Shown here one piece after another: positions 11,138 to 24,915 of a stretch of DNA of 64,000 nt (its first letter is position 1; the number at the start of each line of letters is the position of its first letter). The notes under the pieces are model-generated. The model searched no databases and was not told the DNA's origin. It worked only from the letters and a program-made list of their open reading frames with translations. Origin of the DNA: Podocnemis expansa (taxonomy: Eukaryota; Chordata; Testudines; Podocnemididae). The stretch spans positions 15,503,334 to 15,567,333 of the forward strand of contig ML681997.1 in assembly GCA_007922195.1 (NCBI GenBank), read 5' to 3'. The translations under genes and the position numbers were made by a program.

Positions 11138-13422
11138 TTCTGGCCAATGTTTAATTTTACACTATAGGACAAATCCTCAGCTGGTGTAAACTATCATAAT
11201 GCCAATGGAGCTAGGACAATTTACATCAGATGAGCATCTGTCCTCAGATTCCCAGTTGTACAATGGGCACCAGTTCTGAGCCTGCTCCACTTCAAAACAC
11301 CCATGGATAATAAATAAAAACCAAACATTTCTCTTTTTAATTATTCATATCCAGCCCAGTTACAAATGGTTTGAGAGCAACCATTCCACCATGAATCAAA
11401 GAGCCTAAGATTACCTGGCCAATCATCCAAAATACATATTGATCCAAATACAGCACATACTTGTAATCTGCTGATTTGATTCAGAAATAAACACCAAAAC
11501 AGCTTTGAACAGTGGGTGGGGATATAAAGACTAACTTCTTGAACTCTAGCAATGACTATTCCTAATGCCTGATAATTGCTGGTCGACTTTAGCCTTAACT
11601 TTGTATTTCCAGGCTTTCCAACATTATGGTGTCCTAATTATGTTTAATTCAAATTATATCTATTTACAACATTAATATAGATACTTTTTGTCTTTCCTTT
11701 AGTTTTCTGCTCTTATTACATTTGTTCTGTGTAAATAGCAGTTCACCCCATCCCTTTACCCTTTCATTCAAAGAAATAACAGCCAAAAAACTGAACTACC
11801 ATTCAAAAGTTATTTTAACTAATGCTAAAACAAAACATCAGGGGCCAAATTATGGCAAGTCCAGACTTGGACACATTCCTAAGCATCCTGCTGAACTGGG
11901 CCCTGTGTCCTTAACTGTTGAAGCTAGGATATTTTGGAGACTGCATTTAAGTGCTCTGCAGTCTTATTTTGTACTTCACATCCAGTTCAGAAGGCAAAAT
12001 GGCATGAGACACCTCTGTATATTCCAACAGGGGGATTAATACCTATTTTAGGCATTACAGGAAATATTTTCAAAAAAAAGTTAGTCCTGAAAACTTCCCT
12101 CTATTTCTCCAAAGGAACAAAGAGGTTAAAAAAAAACCAATTCTATTTTAGGCTCTTGAAGTAAACATTTCACAAGGCTTCATGAAAGGTAACATTGCAC
12201 AAAAGCCCTGTTAAGTGTCCCCTGATTTCAGCACTTTGCTTTCTTCTCTCTTTGGTACTGATATGAATATGAAAAGACAGTCCTAGAAAATAAGCGAAGC
12301 TTAAAATAAATGAAACAGCTGCTTCAAAAGGAAAAGTGCATTACAGGTGACAGATTCAAGGCCGATTCCCCATAAAAGCTGCATGTGTTAGCTAGAGTGT
12401 TTCCCTCAGCCTTGACATATCACCAAGGTGTTCAGTAAATAACCTTCTTGATGGGGAAAAAAAACAAAACAAAACAAAAACCCACTATATTTCAAAATCA
12501 CTTGATTAGAATGAATTTTAAAATGCATGCTGTTTTCAAAATGTGTCTATAAACTGTCCCCTCCTTTCTCTTTGAGACTTATTATTAGATTATCACAGGA
12601 GGCACTAGTATAAAAGGAAAATTGGTTTGCTCATGACCTCATCAGCAAGTTGCCTCCGGGAGTGGCAGGCAGTTCTCTAAACAAACAGGGTTTCACCCTC
12701 AGAAAAGCTACATGTCTCAAGTCAACCTTTCAAGTCCATCTGTCTGGAGCCAGAGGACACTGAAATCTCTTACCATAATGGATCAGATTCTAAGTCTAAC
12801 TGAGCTCTGGGGTCATGTTCAGTTTTAAAATGAAAGTAAGCTTTCAAGAAAAATGGAAGGGGGAAGGTGCCCTCCTCTTTTACTGCTTTGTTTGTAACCT
12901 CTGGTTTGTGTGCAGAAAAATATTGACTTCATATTAATTACATTTTCTCATCCCCAGGTACATTGGAATCTAAGTGCTGTGATTGTATAATCCAGCTATG
13001 TCTTTACTCATCACCGATAAAAGGCCATACACCTGAAAATGTAGAGCGAGGCTGGGTGACTCTTGCTCATGCTAGTGGGCCCATTAACCTCAATGGGAAA
13101 TAGAAGAGAACTGCTCATGTAAGCACAGCAAAAGCAAGGACAGCATTCTGTGACTATCACTGAAGGGTCTGTTGCTACATGTCTCTTCCTTTCTCCAGGT
13201 CCTTTAGTTTATAATATGTCTTGTGTGAGTAGGTCCACATTCTCAGCTGCTGGGTTTAACCAAGGGTACGGATACTGCTTAAGAATAAAGAGGTATGTGA
13301 TGCTAGAAACAAACGAAAATAAGATTATCCTGAGTGCTTTGCAGAGTCCTCCAGCAACCCTACATTCCCTGGTGCTCAGATACAACAGCAATAAGGGCCA
13401 TGTAGATTAAACAGGAGACACA

Positions 13423-14700
13423 ATGAGAATCGACACAATGCTATGCCCCATCTCAAGCCTTGGCATTCTTACAGCAGGCTTATCTGACTATGTGAACTCT
13501 CTCCTCAGACCCTATGTTATAAACACTCCTAGCTCTCTTCAAGACACCGTGGACTTCCTGAAAAAAATTCAATCCATTGGAGAACTTCCAGAAGAAACCA
13601 CTCTGGCCACTATGGATGTAGATGCTCTTTACACCAACATCTAACACAAAGATGGATTACAAGTCATTAGGAAACTATCCCAGAAGATGTCACAGCACAC
13701 CTTGTGACTGAACTTTGTGACTTTGTACTCACCCACAACCATTTCAGATTTTAAGATAATTTATACATTCAAGTTAGCAGCACTGCTATGGGTACCTGCA
13801 AGGCCCCACAATATGGCAACATTTTTATAGCCGACTTAGAACAACGCTTCCTCCAGTTTTGTCCCCAAGTACCATTCCTCTACTTATGCTACACTGTTGA
13901 CATCTTTATCATCTGGACCCACGGAAAGGATGCCCTTGAAGAGTTCCACAGGGATTTCAACAATTTCCAATCCATGATTAACCACAGCCTGGAACACTGC
14001 ACAGAGGAGATCCACTTTCTGGACACTGCAGTGCAAATTAGTAATGGACACACGAACACCACCCTATACCAGAAACCCACTGATTGCTATACTTACCTAC
14101 ATCTCTCGAACTTTCATCCAAAACACAGCACATAATCCATTGTCTACAGCCAAGCCCTAAGATATAACTGCATTTGCTCTGATCCCTCAGACAGAGACAG
14201 ACACCTTCAGGATCTCTGGCAAGCATTCTTAACTACAATACGCACCTGGAAACTGAAGAAACTACTACAAGAGAAGCCCAAGAAAGGAAACAACAGAATG
14301 CCACTGGTCATCACCTACAACCCACAAGTCAAGCCTCTGCTGCACATCAACAGGGATCTACAGACTATTCTACAAAACAATCCGTCACTCTCCTAAGCCT
14401 TGGGAGACAGACCTCTCCTCGCTTAGACAGCCCCCCAACCTTAAACAGACACTCACCAGCAACTACAGACCAAACAACAGGAACATTAAAGCAGGCACAT
14501 ATCCTTGCAACAAACCCTGTTGCCAGCTTTGCCCACATATCTGCACACGACACCACCACAGGATGTAACCAAACCAGCTACTCCATCAAAGGCTCATTCA
14601 CCTACTCATCCACCAATGTGATTTATGCCCTTATGTGCCAGCAATGCCCCTCTGTCTTGGACAAACAGGACATCATGCTATCCACATCATTGAGCAGGAA
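13423..14700 (+). pseudogene. Penelope-like retroelement relic (reverse transcriptase plus start of GIY-YIG domain)
   Basis: Two open pieces (13423-13644 and 13788-14135) and the frames between and after them read as a Penelope-like reverse transcriptase: GILTAGLSDYVNSLLRPYV, ATMDVDALYTNI, then APQYGNIFIADLEQRF, FIIWTHGKDALEEFH, HFLDTAV and TTLYQKPTD. A stop follows DALYTNI, a second lies before the AMGT/APQY block, and more occur after KHST. The catalytic Y-x-D-D is YTVD, so an essential aspartate is lost. Downstream, NVIYALMCQQCPS followed in another frame by CLGQTGH marks the start of the GIY-YIG endonuclease, after which similarity ends. It lies antisense to KIF26A in an intron and is not functional. 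Confidence 0.88.
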
Positions 14701-16442
14701 AAAAGAGAATGAGAGAGAGAGGGTCTCAGCGTTAATCAACTGGCTCCATGATCTTGTGAGTTTTGTACACCATGAGTTAATGGTAAACTGCTGAACCTTC
14801 CAAATTTTTGTTTCTGCAGGAATCAGGAGTTCAGCAGAATCACTGAAGGAAATCCTATTAAAATGAAAAATGTTTGGGAAAAGAAGATGATAAACATTTC
14901 CTGAATATGCCACACGAGATAAAGAATTTAACTAACAAACAAATAGATAAATAAATTGGAAAGCACTGGAAATGTGTGGCATGAGGTCAAGGTGTGCTTA
15001 CTCAGTATAATAATGGCCATGACAATAAATGTCAGTGGCAAGTATGGGAGAAAGAGCCACAATAATCGGGAATTTTTTTTTCTGCTTTAACATTCATCTG
15101 TATGTCAGCCTGAAGTAGGAGTCAAGGAAAAGAAAGCTTATAAAAGTAAACATCTGCAAGTTGAAACTCACTCACTGCTACCATGTGAATGCAAAGTGGA
15201 AGTACGCTGACTTGGGAAAAAAATGTTTAAAAGACTTTTCTATTCATTTGCAGCAACAGATTTAAGGGAGACTTGTAAACAAAGGCAGACTGCTGCTCAA
15301 ACTTCAAGCTCCAAGACAACAGAGAAAAAACACACCTATAATAGATGACAATACTAGCTCTCATGTAACCTAATATACAGCCATTCATAAGAATAGATAT
15401 TAAAGAACGTTTGAACAGTTATAGACAATATCCCCAAATGTTAATACTTTGGGGGGGAAGGGGAATTAGACTTGAACCAAAATTCCAGCTCTGAACATCC
15501 TTGAACTTTGGGTGGCTCACGACCACACTCCTATTTTACAATTCTGAAACGAAACAAGGGATCCAAACATCCCTGAGTTTTGGGGCAGTTTGGAACTGGG
15601 TCTGAATTTTGCAGTATGAGCCAATTTCTAAAGAATAGGTCATATTCACATGCTAATCAGATCCACAGACAAAGGACCATGTTGGGCACATCTAGGAGAG
15701 CTACAAGTCTTAGACTAGAATACAAAACTCAATTTTAAGGCAATTTCCAAAGAAAGTCATGTTGGTTGTTTCAAGTGTAATGGTAAAAGAATCAACCATC
15801 TAATTCAAGAAAGACAGGACAGAGGACAAGAAAGATGCCCAGCATTCAAGAAACTCAAAAAGGGGGCTGGAAAATAGATGCAAGGAGGCTGGACACATTT
15901 GCATTTAGCCAATTCAATAAAGTGTGCTGAGGCTTATCAAGGAGAGTCTGTAGCTAATTTCAAAATTCACAGAGATGCAAGACAGAACTCTGTGCCAGTC
16001 TTCTGACTTCCAAGCATTCCTCTGTGTTTTAAGCAGACTGGAGCTAGAAGTTAGGCAGGACACAAAGCAGGGACTTACAGCACTGAAACAAAGGAATGGT
16101 GAGCAAGAATGGTCAAGACAGCGTGACGGCAGGCATAGAAGACAGAAGTCGTCAAGTGAAAGCTGTAGGATTCCTGCCAATACTACTGACATGAGATTGC
16201 CATCTTATGTCAAGAGGGAGACGGAGTTTTGTCTGAGGCTGTTCATCTTTGCAACCAGTTGTGGTATATGTTTTGGATATGCTAAGTTGAAGTAAAATAG
16301 GTCAAAGCCACAAACTGATGACATATGAACTGGTAGAAATCAAGGACATGGATGTATCAATGTAGGCATTGTCATTCCAATAGAAGGGACGTCCAAACAT
16401 AAATTCAAGAAAAAAAAATGTGCCAAGTTGGGTAGATCAGAT

Positions 16443-16649
16443 CAGTGGTTCCCGTCCTTTTCTCTGCCCTGGCGCACCTTGATACTTTTAATTATTCTGA
16501 GGCACACCACCATATAGTCTTCAAATGAACTTATGAACATTCATGAGCCAATGCAGAACTCTGAATAGTTTTTCAAAAAATTCCATGGCACACCTGCTCA
16601 GGCGTGAGGGTGCACCTGTATGCTATGGCACACAGGTTGGGAAACAAAT
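16443..16649. mobile_element. hAT-type MITE, family A, copy 1
   Basis: About 207 bp, beginning CAGTGGTTCCC and ending GTTGGGAAAC. It shares long blocks with 40234-40450, including ATGAACTTATGAACATTCAT (here) and GAGCCAATG. The terminal repeats are eroded on the right and no convincing target duplication remains. Confidence 0.8.
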
Positions 16650-16852
16650 AGATAACAGAGTCACAAACACAATCCTAGGGAGCATTATAACAGACAGATC
16701 CAATAGAAGAGAATTGCCCGATGCTAGTCACGAAAAAGGATCTATCAGACAGGTAAAAATGAACAGAGGAATAAGATATCCACAACTACACTGAATTTTA
16801 CGACACGATCAGGCAGGATGACCTGGCTAACAGAACTGGAATCAAAGAGAGA

Positions 16853-16945
16853 GGAAAGATGGCGTTGTGGCTAAGACACAGAACTAGGAGAAATGGACTC
16901 CATTTCCAGGTCTGCCACAGCCTTCAAGTGTATCCTTAGGCTATG
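16853..16945 (+). repeat. MIR/CORE-SINE-like fragment
   Basis: Reads GTTGTGGCTAAGACACAGAA, then TCCATTTCCAGGTCTGCCAC. This follows the tRNA-like head and GGTTCAAATCC-CTGCCAC order of MIR elements. Diverged; boundaries approximate. Confidence 0.6.
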
Positions 16946-17123
16946 AGTACAAAATATACAAGTCAGAGGAGAATGATGCCATAAATCTTCCAGATGACCA
17001 GTAACAAGTATGAGACATTTTGTGTGTTTAATCCTGGAGTGTGAGAGATGTACAGGGAAAGACAAAATTAATTCTCTGACTAATGAGTTATTCCATTGTT
17101 AATGTGACTACTCAAGGAATTAA

Positions 17124-17265
17124 GGCTGATTCTATAAAATATTTAAGTGCATGCATAACTTTAGTTATGTGCACAGCTCCTTTGAAATCAATGGATCTAC
17201 CACATTTCCATGTTTAAAATTATGTGTGTGCTTCAGTGCTTTGCTGGACTGGAACCTACCAAGAT
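17124..17265. repeat. Ancient foldback repeat, diverged copy
   Basis: Contains TTTAAGTGCATGCATAAC, a central CTTTGAAATCAATGG and right-hand GTGCTTCAGTGCTTTGCTGG. It has the same order of words as the foldback at 20210-20374, but with weaker inverted arms. Confidence 0.55.
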
Positions 17266-20209
17266 GTTCTGTTTAGCGTTAAACTCAGCAAGAAGGAAAA
17301 CAAGAAAGTACATGCTAAAAAAGGCATAACATTTTGGTATACGAGTTTGCAGTTCCAGCTCTGGTTATTAAATTAAACTTTGAACATTTTATCAGGCTAT
17401 ATTTCAGGAATTATACTAGAATCTATTCTACAAATTTCGATGATGCGTTGCACGATCATGGTATCATAATCCTTAAATGAGCAAGCAAATTGGTCTTTAG
17501 CAATAAACCTCATTATACCTTATTTGAACAGTCAATAAATATTCCCTAGGAACTTGCATTCATAACAGGCACTGCCCAGAGAGGGAAGTTAATGTTATTC
17601 AATGTTCTCAAGATGTTGTATTATAGCAAGTTAATGGAATAAGCTTGTTTATATATCCATGCACCATTTGGAATTAAGATTTCTCACCAAGAAATTACAC
17701 AGCGTTCATTTTCAGTACTGGCCATTTTCCAATGAAATCACTTATTTCTCAAGTACGCTGTAAATCAAATTACAAAAGTCTTCATTCAGAGCCAATATTT
17801 TTTATGGATTTAATTGTAATTGACAGATATACAACCCTTACAAAATTGGTTAGCTGGGGGTAGTTCTTACAAGCCCTTCATAGACTGCCACTGCCAATAT
17901 ATGGCAAATTTATATGCAAAACTGCTATGCTAGCATAAACTACTTATCTCTCTTGGGAAAATCTGAAAAAGCACTTCTATAGTGTACTCTTTAGAAAGTG
18001 GCCTATATTAAGGAAGAATTGGTTCTATTTTCCCAGATGACACTAAACAAAACTATTTCATTTTTAAACATGGAAAAAAGCAAAAGGAAAAGCATATTTT
18101 TATGTAATACTCTGCATTTTGTTTAATGTGCGACTTCAGGTATGTGAAAACTGAATATGTGGACTGAAGACTTTTTAGTAAGATATATGATACATATTGG
18201 AAATAACACTCTAGTCATTATGAACAAGCAGCAATGAAAATGACAAAATTAAGTTCCTATTTGTTATTCATCAAACTATCGTAAGAAGACGTGAGTACTA
18301 TATACAGTACACTTAAGGAATATCTGTATCATGAGTAAATTGCATTAGAGGTACCTTGACTCTAGCTTAGGAAAACATATATATAAATGAAATAAATGTC
18401 TAAAGCAAATAAAAATGAAGGAAAATATGAATATGCCTTTCCCTGACACCAGTTCAGGAATTCAAGTTCTTCCTCTTAATGTCCTCCATCAATTGTCTCA
18501 TATAGAAGGATTCTGTCATTCTAGCATAAAAAATTGACAAGGTCTTTGGAAGAGACAAGCACTTAAAGTTGCTCTTGTAAATGATGCAGCATTTTAGAGA
18601 GTGTGTTGAACAGAACCCCAGAAAAAACATTTTGCATAAAAAAGGCTTTCTACGACACTAAAGAAAAATAGTAAATTAGAATGCTATGCAGCTTACACTG
18701 TAAAAAGGATGTCTTTTTAATACCACAATATGATAAATTATCTTAAGTAGCGCATTAATGTCAGAAATTGAGCATAATCTAACTTCTTTCCAGTGACAAT
18801 ATTAAATGGCTTCCAGACATCTTTCCCTCTATTCAGATATTAAATTTAATAACACCCAGTGAGACCACAAAAATGATTCAGTTAAAAGAATCGTATTGCA
18901 TGGGATCATTGCCTTTTAAGCAGGATTCAACTAAATGATTTAGACTCTACTGTTTTCAGCAAGATACATAATTTCCTATATAACACTTTTCAATAGTGAG
19001 TGAAGTTCTGCTCAACATAACATGTTATTGGCAATGAAGCCTTTGTACCTCGTGGCGGCGGGTGGGGGAAGCAGAATGAATGTTTATTATACTAAACAGG
19101 TCCCCAAGGAGACCCTTCTGTTATAATTTCAAGATCAAACTTTTCTTCTGCATGACATTAATGAAAATTGAAGCCACTTGTTCGCACCTATGACAGTGTA
19201 TACATTTTTCTAATGTTGGTACAGAAACATATTGGTACAGAAGCATGTTGGTACAGAAACATGTTATCTCTAAACAAAAAGCTAAGACATAAATATCAGG
19301 GATTTACAAGATGGGGCAGATTCACGTGCCACAGCTGAAACCCCAAGGAAAAGAGAGAATTGATGTTTCTGGAAAGGGAAAGGTGTTACCAGGAATGAAA
19401 GATAAATTTTCAAACTCCTAAAAGGACTGTCTACACTCAAGCTGGAGGTGTGCCTCCCTGACTCAGAAGGCAGACAGGCACCATCTCTGCTCAAGCTGGT
19501 GCTCTAAAAAGAACAGCATGGATGCTGCGGCATGGACAGTGACACAAGTTATTTGCCAGGGGGTCAGGTTTGTACTCAGGCAGCTAATCTATGTCTCTTT
19601 CTGTGCCTTAATATCCATGTAGCTATTTGTAGGTTCAGTTGAGCAGACCTCGCACATGTCTGTGTATCTAGACTAGGAGGCACAACCCCAGCTACAGTAT
19701 AGACATCCCCCTTAGAGAACAATGCAAACTAATGAAGAAGAAAAAACTGAAGTCCAAATAATTTTTAAAATATCTGAAATTTGCTTTAATAAATAACTTA
19801 CAAAAAGGACTGTATTCATTCCACATATAGGCCACACATTTCCATGAGCCCTTAGGAGAATTCCCCCAATGTGAACAGGAGCAACATGGTTGGGTTGGGA
19901 ACAAATCTCACCCTTTAGGTCAAATTCTCAATGGGAGCCTCTCACTCCACAACTTAACTGAGCCAACACTGCTTACTGAACACTCTGGGCTCCACTTCTC
20001 CATGTACGCACGCACGCATGTCAGCGGTTTGCTGACCTCCCAAGGACTGGGGAAAGCAGAGTCCAAACCTCTCCTCTCTCCTGATACACCATCAAGCCAG
20101 CCAGTAAAAGGACTCTGATCAGCCATGAATGATGGGACCAAGCAGTTAGATTCTACAATACGATAGTCAGTATAGAAAAAAACCTAAGGTAGACATTCCA
20201 GCTTTCATT

Positions 20210-20374
20210 CAGCAAAGCAATTAAGCACATGTTTAGTAAGAATCCATGCTTAAATTTCACGGATTGAAGCCCCAACTCAAGAAGCACCTTAATTAAGGAC
20301 TGCATAAAGTTAACTTTGAAGTCAATGAATGGGACATCTACTTAAATTTAAACATATGCTTAAGTGCTTTGCTG
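20210..20374. repeat. Ancient foldback repeat with 26-nt inverted arms
   Basis: Left arm 20210-20235 (CAGCAAAGCAATTAAGCACA...) pairs with right arm 20349-20374 (...CTTAAGTGCTTTGCTG) at 24 of 26 positions. Between them is TTTGAAGTCAATGAATGGGA. I associate the CAATGGGA core flanked by TTAAGCAC arms with an old repeat of sauropsid genomes. Class unknown. Confidence 0.7.
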
Positions 20375-21836
20375 AATTGGGACCTCTGTCGTGAGGGATT
20401 TTCTTTCTGAGGTATGACAGAAAATGTGTCAGTTTTAGAAATGCACAATCAAACAATGAATGTAAAGTCCCAATGCTGATATTAAATTATCTATTTAAAA
20501 AAAATTTAGTCATATTGGGGTACAGGTCATTTCGCTGTGATAACTATGCTAACACAAGCCATTACTACCTTTTCAACACTCCTTCAGCCCCCTACATTTT
20601 ATAACTCCTAATAGCTAACCTTTCTCCTAGCTCAATCACAGAACTAAGTTACATCTGACAAGATAATGTAGATACATTCAATTGGGGACAGAGAGGGAGG
20701 TTCTTGCAAGTTGTAATATGTTTCTTGAGTTCCTTCTGTTCTTTATCAGAAATGATCTCACAAGAAAATGAACATTAAGGACAAAATACAATGAATGACT
20801 CATTTTATTACTGTGGTCCTGATTCACTGAAGAACATGCTTAGATTCCATGTTATTAAAATCTTCATGAAACCAAAGCATCTGGTTCTTCTTGGTGTCCA
20901 CAGCACAGAAACAGATATGTTTTGTAATTAATGAAGTGCTTCTTCATAAACAACAGTCAACAACTTTCCTCATATTGCCTCTTTCATAGTGACTGCTAAG
21001 GCATCATAGGATCAACACCTTGGATTCATTAGCTATAGTAAGGTCAAGGTATGGGCCACAAGGTAGTGACACATACGAAAACAAAAAACCCTGCAAGTGC
21101 TGCACAATTGATGTATGTGAATCTGAATTAAAATGCCCTATAATGGTTAATCAGGCTCCTATGTTGATGCATTTTGGATGAAACATAAAACCAAAGCTCT
21201 GGCTACTTGAGATCATTGAAGGTTTGACCTGGACAAATGAGGTAATTAAAAATGGGTCAAATTCACCTTTGGTTTAGCTACAGTGACTTCATCATTGATG
21301 AATCTATCCCATTTCTCTTACACTAAAATGTCCTCCTGTAGGTTCAGCTAGAAAACCTAAAAGTCACTTTGCCTCCAAAAAGTCACTTGACAATATCAGA
21401 AGTGCCAAATGGCACCAAGTTCCACCCTACAAGTTGCTGTAATTTTTATGCTGGGTAAGTTAGCCTTCAGTATTCACAGCAACAGTTGCCATGCCCCCTC
21501 AGATTTCTACTACACATTCTGAACACTGAACTCCCAATGAGGTCAGTGTTGAATACGATTTTGTCTATCCTATACTATCATGACATAATATTAAAGCACT
21601 GGACAATGTGCTGTATGGAAGAATAATTCCCCCGAACCTGGGGGAAGTCAAAGAACTAGGTGAACTAAGAGGTCTATTTTCCATCTCTAATCTGTGAATC
21701 TACCCAAAATCAAGTTTTAGACCACAGTTTTCACTGAATCATTTAAATGAAGGGTCCATCTTGAAAACACTTTCCACATGGAATTTCTAATAGCTTTCCA
21801 TCAAAGACCACAATACAGCTGTTACAATTTAAAAAC

Positions 21837-22006
21837 AATGAGATTCCAGTGGCATGTTAAAGACAAACAAATTTCTTCAGACATAAGCTTTTGTGGGCTG
21901 CAACCCACTTCAAAGCATATGATGAAGTTGGATTTTCTCCCACGAAAGCTCATGCAATAAATAAATTTGTTAGTCTTTAAGTGCTCCAGGACTCCTTGTT
22001 TTTTTT
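21837..22006. repeat. Tail-to-tail inverted pair of turtle-type SINE
   Basis: The sense part (21837-21912) has ATTCCAGTGGCATGTTAAAG, ACATAAGCTTTTGTGGGC and AACCCACTTC. It runs directly into an antisense part (to 22006) with CATATGATGAAGTTGGATTT, GAAAGCTCATGCAATAAAT and AGGACTCCTTG. Neither half keeps the tRNA-like head. Confidence 0.8.
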
Positions 22007-23078
22007 ACCAAAATTAAAGGTGACTCAGTGAAGACTAACCATACAAAACAAAATTGTACCAAACTGGAAATGGGAAAGGAATGTTCTACTCCTCCTGCTG
22101 CCTATTCCAAAGTAGCCACACATACACACAACCGCAGCCAGCAATGAGGGCAGGCATACAGCTGATTCTTGAACCATCAAAGGAAGTAAGTAGGGAGCCA
22201 GCCACAAATGCAGATGCTAAAGAAAGAAAAATATATTCCAGTGTCCAGCTTCTGCCAAACTTATCCCTTTTGGGAGCAAGGTATAGTTATTGTCCAGGCC
22301 ACAAGAAAAAAAAGCAGAAGTCATTGGTAAGCAAGAAGAATATTAGGTACGACAGTGGCAAGTGCAGGCAGCATTAAGTTAAACAATGAAGTTACATTCA
22401 TCTGCCACCTTTTTTTGTTTAACTGCATTTATATTTAAAGTACTAAGGGAGGAACAAATGGCTATTTATTCCCATTGCTGTCACTATCATCACCAGAAAG
22501 CAATCAGCCTGAGGCTGTATCAGCCCCCCACAAAGAACTAGCAGGTGAAAGAGAAAAATATAAAGTAAGTGTGTTACAGCTAAATGGGAGAAATGTCACC
22601 AAAGACTACTTGTTCATTATCATTTTGATATGGGAAGGTGGAGCTATAAACGTCAAGTATTAAAGCACATGCGTGTGCCAATTCTTTTCCTTTGCCCAAT
22701 AAGTATTATCATTAAGTTAAATGAGGCATCCTTTATGCAGAATCATGATTTTTACAAGCAGCTAAGGTATTTGTTTTAAAAAACAAAAAAGGAATTATAT
22801 TTTTAAGAGTCACTTTTTATAGTGAGGTTTCGTTTTACTGCAATGCTTAAAGGGATACTGCAACAGAAAAAATCATGGGCCAGAGAGACTGGCATAATTA
22901 CCTTCAAGGTTCAAAACACAGGGTCTTCAACACCATACTCCAGCCCTCCACCACTCAGAAAGGCATAACTCTATTAGCTGGTGGTGCTAACAGAAAGTTA
23001 CCTTTAAGGGTCTGCAGTCTCAGTTTCTATATGGGAACAGCACACGCTTTGCCAGAATGTTACATACTTCCCTAATTT

Positions 23079-23267
23079 CCAAGGGGTAGCCATGTTAGTT
23101 TAGTTCAGCAAAACTAACAAGGAGTCTAGTGGTGCTTAAAAGACCAACAACTTTATTACGTGCATGAGCTTTCATGGAGCATCTGATGAAGTGGGATTTT
23201 CTCCAATGAGAGCTCATCTGATAAATAAATCTGTTGGTCTTTTAAGTGCCACAGGACTCCTTGTTTG
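23079..23267. repeat. Tail-to-tail inverted pair of turtle-type SINE with tRNA head on the left
   Basis: The left half starts AAGGGGTAGCCATGTTAG (tRNA-like head), then AACAAGGAGTCTAGTGG and GCATGAGCTTTCATGGAGC. The right half is antisense: ATCTGATGAAGTGGGATTTT, AGAGCTCATCTG, TAAATCTGTTGGTCTTTTAA, CACAGGACTCCTTGTTT. Both halves meet within a few bases at about 23178. Confidence 0.85.
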
Positions 23268-24426
23268 TAATACTTCCCTAAATAGCAGCACTTAGAATGG
23301 ATCTGTACAAAACGGTTAAACTTAGCAGTATCTGCTGTTTTCTATCACGGTTTTTCTCTGTGATTAGCTGCCCCTTGCTCTGCTGCATTCAGTTTATAGA
23401 CAGAAAAGTGATCTATACAACATTATTTTAGATTCATGATTCCCCTGACATTTTACTGACTGTAATCTTGTATGTGGTACTGAGTTTTATTTGGATTATC
23501 TATTTCAGGATATTGGACAAAACAGAACCCCACTGAACAAAATGAGTGGTCCTAGTTAGTACTGCCATTTCCTCCAAAACAGACAAGGAGGAGTCAGGGC
23601 CTTTGCTAGTTGGCTATGGAGGGGTGGACAGTCTGAAGCCCTAAGACACACAAAAACTGTCCTTCCTGTATATCTGTGAGCTTGAGGGACACTGTATTTT
23701 TATAAGGCGCAATGTCTTGCAGAGGTCCCATAAAGGCAATGTAACTCTACATCATCTCCAATGTAAAGATGTGGCTTAATGCCACAATTTAGCCCTAAAT
23801 CTACAAGAGAAAAGGCAGACAAGGTAAATGGGGCATGTTACAAATGTGCATGTGGAAACAGAATCTCTTACCAAATTCTCCCTTCCCAACTAGGAGATAC
23901 TAAATTAACTGCATTCAAAAATTCATCAGCCAGCTTCTTGTCAGATACAGGAAAGAACCTGAGCAGAAATCAGACTCTCATTTGTAGATTTTCAGCCTCT
24001 TAAGAAGCTTATCTCATAGAAGACCAAAGCTGCAGTCACTTTTCTGCCATTTAACAAAAATTCATTGGCAAGAACCTTTATCTCCTTCAACCCCCTGACT
24101 TAACAGGATACAATACAAAAAGGTATCAGTTAGAAATATTTAAGCAGACAATGAGTATGGCTACATGAGGTGCATTAACTCTCCTCTGCACACAAGGTAC
24201 TTTAGGTCCACCTTGAAATACTTCTCTCTTTTAACCTATCTAAATAAGTACTCAGACGTTGTAACTCGTGCTTTTAACATAAACAAAACTCTAAATAATT
24301 GTGTTGCACTTTAATCGATTTTATTTAAGTAGAAGGTGCCAGATTTCCACAACTGGAGAAGACGACCTTTTTTCCCCATTACTCCTCTCCTTTCATTTGA
24401 CTTCATTGGCATTACTTCTGATTTAC

Positions 24427-24600
24427 ACCTAACGAGTCTGGTGGCACTTTTCAAGACTAACAAATTTATTTATTGTGCAGTTTCTGTGAGAGAAAATTCC
24501 ACTCCTTCAAATGCTTTGAAGATGGGGAAACTTACAAAATGGGAGGAAAATAAATGCAGGGGAGTGCAAGTCATAGGATCAGGTCACACTGAAACATACT
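24427..24600 (+). repeat. Turtle-type SINE, sense copy lacking its head
   Basis: ACGAGTCTGGTGGCACTTTT, AGACTAACAAATTTATTTAT, GCTTTGAAGATGGGGAAAC and the longer 3' segment GGGAGGAAAATAAATGCAGG. It faces the antisense copy at 24690-24915. Confidence 0.85.
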
Positions 24601-24689
24601 GTAACACACTTCCAGTGGTTAAAGTATAATTTGAGGGGCCCTGGAACCTTCCGAATCTCCAGGCCCCGCCCCAGAACTCTGGACCATCA

Positions 24690-24915
24690 GACTCATGGGC
24701 CCTGTAACCTGTTTCTGCTTGCTTTAACCCCTGCACACTTCCCTGCATTTATTTTCCTCCCATTCTGTAAGTTCCCCCATCTTCAAAGCATTTAACGAAG
24801 TGGAATTTTCACCCATGAAAACTCATGTGATAAATAAATTTGTTAGTCTTCAAGTGCCACAGGACTCCTTGGTTGTTTTGCTGGACTAGACTAACACGGC
24901 TACCCCTTTGGAACT
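24690..24915 (-). repeat. Turtle-type SINE, near full length antisense copy
   Basis: The most complete copy in the window. 3' segment CCCTGCATTTATTTTCCTCC, then TTCAAAGCATTTAACGAAG, CATGAAAACTCATGTG, GTGCCACAGGACTCCTTGG. The tRNA-like head CTAGACTAACACGGCTACCC is followed by CTTTGGAAC. Confidence 0.88.
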
